Below, one piece after another: positions 1 through 5,515 of a stretch of DNA of 7,761 bases. Source of the DNA: an uncultured Mucilaginibacter sp. (lineage in GTDB: Bacteria; Bacteroidota; Bacteroidia; Sphingobacteriales; Sphingobacteriaceae); contig NZ_CAMLOV010000224.1 of NCBI RefSeq assembly GCF_946481715.1, positions 1-7,761 of the forward strand, read 5' to 3'. Within the stretch, counting starts at the first letter, position 1. Every line of letters starts with the position of its first letter. The translations under genes were made by a program, and so were the position numbers. The notes beneath the pieces were generated by a model. It saw only the letters and a program-made list of their open reading frames with translations, did no database searches and had not been told where the DNA came from.

Positions 1-124
1 GCGGGTAAGCGCCAATGCCATCAATGATGAAAACATCGTTCCCCCATCGCCATTTTGCGACATTCCCTTTATGAAATGTTATTGTATTGCGAAAAAGATG
101 GTTGTACGAGGATAGACTACTTTT
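1..124. other. Left edge, no callable gene
   Basis: This stretch follows the stop codon of the reductase gene and runs to the window edge. Two readings stay open. On the plus strand, a frame from position 2 ends at a TAG at 113-115, which could be the tail of a convergent gene. On the minus strand, the reductase frame continues after its stop for about 41 codons to the edge, but has no ATG, GTG or TTG start. A third minus-strand option begins with ATG at 61-63 and gives only 21 residues before the edge. None has a recognisable motif, and open frames this short are expected by chance. No hairpin plus T-run terminator is visible. Confidence 0.3.
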
Positions 125-778
125 TTAGCAAGATATTACCGGCATTTGGCGTATAAAAAGCCCTTGTTGCAATACTTTTATCATAAAGCATGCAACATTG
201 CCCCTGCTGATGGTAAGCCGTGGTTTGGGCTCATTATTTAAGCTGGCAATTACCATTTTATCTTTTGATGAATTGGTAAGCCCTACGGGGCGTAATATGG
301 TATAATTTAAAACAGATGCAGCAAATATACCCTCTTGCCGCTCGTGGTCGCGGTAGGCAACGCCTACATTGCTATAATCTATAACCAGTTTAAACCACCA
401 GGGGATGTCATTGCGCGTATTACCTGTCCCCCAGGCAGAAGTTACAATAGCCCTGCTGATGTTGTGCTTTGCTGCCAGTTCGATAACACACTTTGCCGTT
501 TCGGACAAAAAATTGGCCGGCGTACGCAGATTTGCCCATGGAAAATCGGACGTGCGGGAGATATTAAGGGCGCTAACAATAGCTTCGCAGCCTTGCATGG
601 CTTTATCCAGCGCGGCTTTATCCGTAGGTAACCCTTCAAATATTTGCAAGTTAGGGTGGGTTATATCCAATTTGCTTTTATCGCGCAGCAAAACATTTAC
701 TTCGTAGCCATTGGCAAGTGCCTGCTGCAAAAGCAGTTTGCCGGTGCGGCCGGTAGCACCTAATAGGAGTATCTTCAT
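125..778 (-). CDS. NAD(P)-binding atypical short-chain dehydrogenase/reductase (NmrA/YwnB-like)
   Basis: This 217-residue cytoplasmic protein begins with a beta strand followed by the dinucleotide-binding loop GATGRTG at residues 7-13. That glycine pattern (GxxGxxG) is typical of atypical or extended short-chain dehydrogenases that bind NAD(P)H. Other family-like segments are a conserved strand ending in ALN near residues 67-72, TSAWGTG at 113-119, a YRDHERQE helix at 132-139 and ILRPVGLTN at 161-169. The length matches single-domain NAD(P)H-binding proteins of this group (about 210-220 residues), and it has no signal peptide. The substrate cannot be read from the sequence; relatives include reductases and redox-sensing regulators. 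The ATG at 776-778 directly precedes the first strand and is the natural start. It lies 38 bases downstream of the M28 peptidase gene on the same strand, so the two are probably co-transcribed, although no functional link is evident. Confidence 0.9.
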   Translation of the reverse strand: MKILLLGATGRTGKLLLQQALANGYEVNVLLRDKSKLDITHPNLQIFEGLPTDKAALDKAMQGCEAIVSALNISRTSDFPWANLRTPANFLSETAKCVIELAAKHNISRAIVTSAWGTGNTRNDIPWWFKLVIDYSNVGVAYRDHERQEGIFAASVLNYTILRPVGLTNSSKDKMVIASLNNEPKPRLTISRGNVACFMIKVLQQGLFIRQMPVISC

Positions 779-816
779 ATGATGCGCGTATTTGAATTCA
801 TGAGTGCTCTGTTTTA

Positions 817-1971
817 TTATTTAACGCTCCCCATCAACCCATCGTTAAACTTTAGCAGCAAGTTAAACAGGTCTTCGTACTCATTCAATGGCAGCGTAGC
901 GCTAATATCGTAAATATCATGGTAGGCCTTTATCCCTCCCAGGGTGTACATAAAAAACGCAGGCACGCCTTTCTCGCTAAAAAAGTAATGGTCGCTATTG
1001 GCAGCCTTGCCGCGCGAGTTTACTTTTACCAGGTAATTCCCTTTTTCGTTTACCTTTTTCAGCAGGGCAAACTCGTTGGGGAATACCGACGCATTTACTA
1101 CTGTGATGCCATCCACACCGGTGCCTTCCAGATCGAGGTTAGTAAGGAAGCGGATGTTTTTTAAGTTGATCAACGGGTGTTCGGTAAAGTATTTCGAGCC
1201 TAATAAGCCAGCTTCTTCTCCCGCAAAAAATATAAAAGCCATAGTGTAAGGTTGGGGGTGTTCGCCGTAGTATTTAGCCAGGCTGAGCACTTGTGTTACC
1301 CCGCTTGCGTTATCATTTGCCCCCGGGAAATAGGTTTTATCGCCCATGCCGCCCAGGTGGTCGTAATGAGCCGTGAATACGATAATGGAATCGGGTTTGG
1401 AGGTACCCTTCACCAACCCGCAAATGTTGCCGGTTTTAAAATTGGCAACAAACTTGTTTTCGATATCCACCTTGACGGTTTGCGGCAGCGTGGTTTGTAG
1501 TTTTTTATCCAACTGAAGTACCGTATAATCCAACACCGTTTGCTCTGCCGACCAGGTTAGCTTATTCTCCAGCGTAACAATGATGCGGTTAGCCTGGTCG
1601 ATAAAATGGATACTATCCTGCTGCACCAGTTTCCCCTCTCCTTTTACGCCTTTGCTATCGGGTGTAACCAAAAAATCCTTGCCGGGTACAAGCGGAACGC
1701 CGTTTATGGCAACGTCCACCTTACCGGGGAAGGTGTTTACAGAATAGCTAAAGTCCTGCAGGTAGCTTTTGCCGCTCATGGGTTTTACGCCATAGCTTTT
1801 AAGTTGGGCGCTGATAAAATCGGCTGCCTTGCCCATGCCATTGTTGGTGTAGCCGCGGCCCCAAAAATATTTAGAGGTAAGCGTATCTACCATTTTACGG
1901 GCAAATTTAATATCTTGGGCTTGCGTTATTTGGGTGGCGAAGAGGAATAAGGTTAGGAGTTTAAGTTTCAT
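817..1971 (-). CDS. Exported M28-family zinc aminopeptidase
   Basis: This 384-residue protein starts with a signal peptide (a Lys-rich start, a hydrophobic stretch to about residue 17, and a cut after QAQ near 19), so it acts in the periplasm or outside the cell. The C-terminal half carries the full M28 co-catalytic two-zinc site: HYDH at 202-205 (His202), GANDNASG at 217-224 (bridging Asp220), GEEAGLLGS at 251-259 (Glu252 as general base, Glu253 as ligand), Asp280 in TNLDLEG, and His351 in YHDIYD. Family members remove N-terminal amino acids from peptides, and some are carboxypeptidases or act on other substrates; the specificity here is unknown. Residues 20-180 form an N-terminal region seen in Bacteroidota M28 proteins (FWGRGY near 36-41, then FPGKVDV near 81-87) with no clear protease-associated domain. 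It is transcribed divergently from the deacetylase gene, and the reductase gene follows it. Confidence 0.93.
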   Translation of the reverse strand: MKLKLLTLFLFATQITQAQDIKFARKMVDTLTSKYFWGRGYTNNGMGKAADFISAQLKSYGVKPMSGKSYLQDFSYSVNTFPGKVDVAINGVPLVPGKDFLVTPDSKGVKGEGKLVQQDSIHFIDQANRIIVTLENKLTWSAEQTVLDYTVLQLDKKLQTTLPQTVKVDIENKFVANFKTGNICGLVKGTSKPDSIIVFTAHYDHLGGMGDKTYFPGANDNASGVTQVLSLAKYYGEHPQPYTMAFIFFAGEEAGLLGSKYFTEHPLINLKNIRFLTNLDLEGTGVDGITVVNASVFPNEFALLKKVNEKGNYLVKVNSRGKAANSDHYFFSEKGVPAFFMYTLGGIKAYHDIYDISATLPLNEYEDLFNLLLKFNDGLMGSVK

Positions 1972-2009
1972 AATTACGTAATGGAAGGTACTAATCTACA
2001 TAATTGTGT

Positions 2010-2119
2010 ACACGAATTTCACGAATGGCGCGAATTTCACAAATTAAGATGAGGGGTAATTCATTAATGTTGCGGCATTTAACATTCGTGAAATTAGATT
2101 TAATTCGTGAAATTAGTGT
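2010..2119. repeat. Imperfect inverted repeat built from a 12-base unit
   Basis: The gap between the divergent peptidase and deacetylase genes holds two arms of about 35 bases. The left arm (2010-2044) contains AATTTCACGAAT at 2015-2026 and a one-mismatch copy, AATTTCACAAAT, at 2033-2044. The right arm (2084-2119) contains the exact reverse complement ATTCGTGAAATT at 2084-2095 and again at 2103-2114. The units are 18 bases apart on the left and 19 on the right, so the arms pair with a one-base slip around a spacer of about 39 bases. The outer ends also pair, as ACAC with GTGT. From recollection, short repeats of this type occur between genes in many Bacteroidota genomes. A role as an extragenic palindrome or a protein-binding site is inference only. 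The repeat is immediately upstream of the deacetylase start and could affect both flanking promoters. Confidence 0.8.
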
Positions 2120-2141
2120 CTCTCAATCTCTCAAACCCAAT

Positions 2142-3059
2142 ATGAACTACTTCTACAAATTTTTCTTTGCTATAGCAGGTTTATTTAGCTTTAGTTCTAA
2201 TCTTTCCGCCCAAAATAAACTACCTCAATTACTTATCCGGCTGGATGATATCGGTATGAATCACTCCGTAAATATGGCGATGGAGCAGGTGGCAAAAACC
2301 AGGATGCACTTCTCGGCTTCGGTGCAGTTCGCCTGCCCCTGGTATCAGGAAGCTGTTGCGATACTAAAAAAGAATCCGCAGATAAGCGTTGGCGTACACC
2401 TCACCCTTACTTCCGAGTGGCGCTATTATCGATGGGGGCCGGTTTTGGGCAAAGATGCCGTGCCAAGTTTGGTAGACAAGGTGGGTTATTTCCGCCAGTC
2501 GACAGGCGATTTTGCCAGAGGCGGCTACAAAATGGAGGAAGTAGAACTGGAGCTTTCTGCCCAGATAGAACGTGCGCTGGCAACCGGCTTAAAAATCACC
2601 TACATCGATCCGCACATGGGCGTGGCATTGTCTACCCCGGCGTTGCGTGTACTTACCGAAAAACTGGCCCATAAATACAAGCTGGCCATATCGCCGCTAA
2701 GTAGTGTAAGTTATTTCGGTGAAACCTATTTGGAAATGTGGGGTGAACCTGTAGCCACTAAAAAGAAAGCATTTTTGGCTTACGTAAGCAGCAAACTAAA
2801 CCCCACCCGCCCAAATTTGGTGGTTATACACGTTGCCCAAATGGGACCCGAAATGGATGCCCTGTTTGATATGAACGCAAGTATGATGAACACCAAAGAA
2901 GGCAAACCCCTCACCAGCTTTCACCGCCAAACCGAACTGAACATGCTGTTAGCACCGGAGTTTAAAATTATGCGGGGCAAGAACTTCCAGGCCATTAATT
3001 ATGAGCAGATGCTAAAAGGCAAAGATATTAGTGTGTTGAATGCAGTGGATGGGAAGTAA
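2142..3059 (+). CDS. Exported YdjC/ChbG-type carbohydrate deacetylase
   Basis: This gene encodes 305 residues. I start it at the ATG at 2142 because the residues there form a proper signal peptide (hydrophobic 7-19, cut after LSAQ near 24). The longer reading frame from 2004 uses a TTG start and would translate the intergenic inverted repeat. The mature protein has the metal-dependent deacetylase signatures of the YdjC/ChbG/HpnK group: RLDDIGMN at 33-40 (Asp35, Asp36), GVHLTLT at 84-90 (His86), and IDPHMG at 155-160 (His158). Asp36, His86 and His158 are the likely metal ligands by analogy. VVIHVAQMGPEM (227-238) and HRQTELNML (261-269) match the later family motifs. Known members remove N-acetyl groups from chitin oligosaccharides or glycolipids. 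E. coli ChbG is cytoplasmic, so this exported form probably acts on a periplasmic or external glycan; its substrate is unknown. The unknown exported protein gene follows after 17 bases, suggesting an operon. Confidence 0.88.
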   Translation: MNYFYKFFFAIAGLFSFSSNLSAQNKLPQLLIRLDDIGMNHSVNMAMEQVAKTRMHFSASVQFACPWYQEAVAILKKNPQISVGVHLTLTSEWRYYRWGPVLGKDAVPSLVDKVGYFRQSTGDFARGGYKMEEVELELSAQIERALATGLKITYIDPHMGVALSTPALRVLTEKLAHKYKLAISPLSSVSYFGETYLEMWGEPVATKKKAFLAYVSSKLNPTRPNLVVIHVAQMGPEMDALFDMNASMMNTKEGKPLTSFHRQTELNMLLAPEFKIMRGKNFQAINYEQMLKGKDISVLNAVDGK

Positions 3060-3076
3060 TTGAAAATATTCTTAGC

Positions 3077-3760
3077 ATGAATAAATACTTAGGCTTTTTT
3101 ATAGTCCTGCTTACTGTCGTTTTATTTCAGGAAGAAGCCTATGGTCAAACCCCAACTTGGGGGAAAATTTATAAAGTCGGCGATTTTCTCATCCACTCAA
3201 AAGATGCGATGAAGGTTGATCTATATCTGAAGCCTAACAACGTTCAAAATCCTCAACATCGGGATACATTATACGAGGACCAACACTACAGGATATTGGG
3301 CAATGCGGATCTATTAATTGGTATATACAGGAAATATTATGTAAACTATAATTTTTCGGCTTACAGGGTTACCTTATACAAAGGCAAACTCGCCCCACCA
3401 AATTTCAAAACCGACCCATCGGCTTACGAATTCCGCACCCAAATAAAAGATCAATGCAAAGCTGAAGGCGTTAATTTTGCGGGGCATTTTACCCTGGTGC
3501 AATGGGGCTGTGGAACGGAATGCGCAGAAACTGCTATTGTAGACAGGATAACAGGGACGATATTTTATTCCAGCTTAAATAAACCGTATGACTACGCTTT
3601 TAATACCATTGCCTGCAAACCCAATAGCAGCATGGCAATTATGAATGATTGGATGCTTGAGGAGTTTAAAGGGTATGTGTATTGCGGCAAAGAATATTGG
3701 AAATTGAAAGTTGCCAAATGGACCGGTACTAAATTCCAACTTTTAGCTATTCAGGATTAA
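3077..3760 (+). CDS. Exported protein of unknown function with FAGH/WGCGTEC signature
   Basis: This 227-residue protein begins with a signal peptide (hydrophobic residues 5-17, likely cut after AYGQ near 24). I cannot assign a function. The most distinctive stretch is at 131-149, where GVNFAGHFTLVQWGCGTEC is followed by ETAIVDRITGTIFY. A similar pattern (NFAGHY, then WGCGTGC, then a strand such as AIIDxxTG) recurs in uncharacterised secreted proteins of several bacterial phyla, from recollection. Mature cysteines are at 127, 145, 149, 180 and 203; Cys145 and Cys149 could form a disulfide or a small ligand site. Residues 25-125 are Tyr-rich with predicted strands and match nothing I know. The coding sequence looks visibly more A/T-rich than its neighbours, a weak hint of a different history. 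It follows the deacetylase gene by 17 bases and its stop overlaps the converging membrane-protein gene by 4 bases. Confidence 0.8.
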   Translation: MNKYLGFFIVLLTVVLFQEEAYGQTPTWGKIYKVGDFLIHSKDAMKVDLYLKPNNVQNPQHRDTLYEDQHYRILGNADLLIGIYRKYYVNYNFSAYRVTLYKGKLAPPNFKTDPSAYEFRTQIKDQCKAEGVNFAGHFTLVQWGCGTECAETAIVDRITGTIFYSSLNKPYDYAFNTIACKPNSSMAIMNDWMLEEFKGYVYCGKEYWKLKVAKWTGTKFQLLAIQD

Positions 3761-4095
3761 ACCGGCAACGTTGGGTCTACCTTCGCGGTAACTTTTTTAT
3801 AGATGGAGAATCCGCCGTAAGCATAAACCACTGCAATAAATATATACACCCACACCGATATATTGCGCCCTGCGAATATCAAATAGGAATATGGAATACT
3901 AAAGCATACACAAGCAATGAGCAACTGTGTCATAAATGGTTTTTTGTTGCGCATGTTTTTGATCACCCAGCCCAGGAAGAAGAAAAACAGCGGCTTGCTT
4001 ACCAGGTAAAGTATTGCCAGCAACAGCGGATTTACGTCGTGCTCCTCGCCCAGGCTAAACAGCCAATCCTTAAAAATGTTAAAATATTCTACCAT
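3757..4095 (-). CDS. Small three-helix membrane protein of unknown function
   Basis: This 112-residue protein has three likely membrane helices at about 22-46, 54-75 and 79-97, joined by short polar loops, with a Lys-rich end (YKKVTAKVD at 99-107). The N-terminal 20 residues are amphipathic and acidic. The first helix contains PLFFFFLGWVIKN, followed by RNKKPF, which puts positive charge on the cytoplasmic side. I chose the ATG at 4093-4095. An upstream TTG at 4150-4152 would extend the frame through the intrinsic terminator of the preceding gene and is unlikely. I recall similar small hypothetical proteins in Sphingobacteriaceae but know of no function. The terminator just upstream means it probably has its own promoter in about 40 bases, with an almost leaderless transcript. 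Its last codons overlap the stop of the converging plus-strand gene by 4 bases. Confidence 0.75.
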   Translation of the reverse strand: MVEYFNIFKDWLFSLGEEHDVNPLLLAILYLVSKPLFFFFLGWVIKNMRNKKPFMTQLLIACVCFSIPYSYLIFAGRNISVWVYIFIAVVYAYGGFSIYKKVTAKVDPTLPV

Positions 4096-4100
4096 TAATT

Positions 4101-4130
4101 GCAAGGTAGGATATTTTATACAAACGCCAA
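4101..4130 (-). promoter_or_regulatory. Possible Bacteroidota-type promoter for the small membrane protein
   Basis: Read on the minus strand, TTG at 4130-4128 is followed after 19 bases by TACCTTGC at 4108-4101. The spacing fits the Bacteroidota housekeeping pattern (TTTG, 19-21 bases, TAnnTTTG), but the -7 box matches only partly. It sits between the terminator and the ATG, where a promoter is needed. The start point would fall within a few bases of the ATG. Tentative. Confidence 0.2.
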
Positions 4131-4135
4131 CCAAT

Positions 4136-4164
4136 AAAAAACGCCGGAGCAATGCCCGGCGTTT
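4136..4164 (-). terminator. Intrinsic terminator of the amidohydrolase transcription unit
   Basis: AAACGCCGG (4139-4147) and CCGGCGTTT (4156-4164) form a perfect 9-base-pair stem around an 8-base loop. On the minus strand the stem is followed by a run of six T residues (the A run at 4136-4141 on the plus strand). It lies 24 bases beyond the stop codon of the 435-residue amidohydrolase gene, as expected for the end of that operon. It also separates this unit from the small membrane-protein gene. Confidence 0.9.
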
Positions 4165-4188
4165 CCATCGCTATTATGTCACAGGTAT

Positions 4189-5496
4189 TTAATCCGCTTT
4201 TAAGCCGTACTTCTCGCTAAATTTGCGGTACAGTTGTTTGTGCAGGTTATCCAGGTTTATGCTGCGGCCTTGTATATAGGCTGTTTCTACTTTCAGGGTG
4301 ATCATGTCCAGCGCATCGCCGGCAGAGATGAACAGATTAGCGTCCTTACCTACCTCCAGCGAGCCGGTTGTTTTATCGATACCCAAAATTTTGGCATTGT
4401 TTAAAGTGATCATGGATACCGCCTGCTCTTTTGTTAGGCCATAGCCCACCGCTTCCCCGGCCTCGAAAGGCAAGTTACGCTGGCGCCAAAAGCCGGTGCC
4501 GGTAAGGCCATATAGTACGCCTGCATCCTGCAATATTTTTGGCATTTTGTAGGGCAGGTACACATCATCCTCGTCCCTGTCGGGCAGGGTTTGCGTTTCG
4601 CGGAGGATAACCGGTACATTGTTCTCCTTCAAAGTTTCGGTAACTAAATAGGCTTCCTTACCGCCTACAATTACTGCCTGTACGCCAAACTGTTTAGCAA
4701 AAGCAACCGCCTGCATTATCTGCTTGGCTGCATCGGCATTAATAAATAGTTTTTTGCTGCCGTTAAACAAGCCTTTCATCGCCTCGAAGCGCAGGTTTGA
4801 TATGGCAGGCTTAGCACCTTCGCTATAAGCTTTTGCTTCGCCGAACAGCCGGGTAATGGCACCAATGGCCTTTTGCGCCCGTTCCGCAGGGGTTTCAGCG
4901 GGTGCACCCGGGGCTGCGGGCCCCCTCCTGCGTGCCGGTGCTGCCGACGGCCAATTGAGGTGGATAGCCATATCGGTTTTGTAGGCAGCATCTTCCCAGT
5001 TCCAGGCATCAAGCTGCACTACAGACGATTCGCCTGAGATGAGGCCGCCGCTTGGTGCAGGCTGCGCTAATAAAATGCCGTTGCTGCGTACGGTAGGTAT
5101 TACTTTACTATCGGTATTATAGGCGATTATAGAACGTACATGCGGGTTTAGTTCGCCGGTTTCTTCATCATCCACCGTACCGCGAGCGCCCGATTCTACT
5201 TCTATTAAACCCAAAGTGGTCATGGGGGCGATGAAACCGGGGTATATTTGTTTGCCTGTTGCGTTAACCACTTCATAGCCTGTTGCCGGGCCTGCGCCCT
5301 CGCCAATGGCGGTAATTTTGCCTTTATCGAAGGCGATATAACCGTTGTTGATCACTTGTCCGTTGCCCACGTGGATGGTAGCACCAGTGATCATAACGGG
5401 TTTGCTTTGCGCTTTGGCCGGCAATATATTTGCCTGCGCAAACGCGAGGGTGGTGCCAAGCAATAATCCCCCTATGCTTAATAATGTTGTTTTCAT
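4189..5496 (-). CDS. Exported amidohydrolase-superfamily protein lacking the HxH metal site
   Basis: This gene encodes 435 residues. I start it at the ATG at 5494-5496, which opens a signal peptide (hydrophobic 4-19, cut near AFAQ at 18-21); the ATG at 5550 would overlap the upstream gene and put polar residues before the signal. The fold is amidohydrolase (imidazolonepropionase-like). The N-terminal beta domain has ITGATIHVGNGQVI at 36-49 and the strand KITAIGEG, then YPGFI at 85-89. The C-terminal end has the usual GLTKEQAVSMITLNNAKILGI and GSLEVGKDANLFI (353-390). The His-x-His after PGFI is replaced by Met92-Thr-Thr94. The later strands show IVGGKEAY (276-283) and LTGTGFW (331-337) where active members have His and Asp. 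It may be a non-catalytic partner or use a different centre. An Ala/Pro/Arg-rich insert occupies 184-206. It lies 19 bases downstream of the large amidohydrolase gene and is surely co-transcribed with it. Confidence 0.87.
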   Translation of the reverse strand: MKTTLLSIGGLLLGTTLAFAQANILPAKAQSKPVMITGATIHVGNGQVINNGYIAFDKGKITAIGEGAGPATGYEVVNATGKQIYPGFIAPMTTLGLIEVESGARGTVDDEETGELNPHVRSIIAYNTDSKVIPTVRSNGILLAQPAPSGGLISGESSVVQLDAWNWEDAAYKTDMAIHLNWPSAAPARRRGPAAPGAPAETPAERAQKAIGAITRLFGEAKAYSEGAKPAISNLRFEAMKGLFNGSKKLFINADAAKQIMQAVAFAKQFGVQAVIVGGKEAYLVTETLKENNVPVILRETQTLPDRDEDDVYLPYKMPKILQDAGVLYGLTGTGFWRQRNLPFEAGEAVGYGLTKEQAVSMITLNNAKILGIDKTTGSLEVGKDANLFISAGDALDMITLKVETAYIQGRSINLDNLHKQLYRKFSEKYGLKAD

Positions 5497-5515
5497 TGTC
5501 GTTGTCGTTTGGGGG

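Noticed and set aside
2..124. Open frames on both strands at the left edge, including one continuing in the reductase frame past its stop codon
   Set aside because: About 41 codons without a stop is expected by chance fairly often. The minus-strand frame has no usual start codon, and no motif was recognised on either strand.
335..707. Plus-strand open frames of about 100 codons inside the reductase gene
   Set aside because: They lie opposite a well-supported coding region, show no family motif and have Cys/Arg-rich shadow-frame composition.
2004..2141. N-terminal extension of the deacetylase by 46 residues
   Set aside because: It would begin at a TTG, be encoded by the inverted repeat and bury the signal peptide inside the protein. 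The ATG at 2142 gives a normal exported start.
4096..4152. N-terminal extension of the small membrane protein
   Set aside because: It would start at a TTG inside the loop of a strong intrinsic terminator. The ATG at 4093-4095 is more plausible.
5492..5512. Small tandem GTCGTT repeat between the two amidohydrolase genes
   Set aside because: Only two units are present in a 19-base spacer, too little to indicate a functional or phase-variable repeat.
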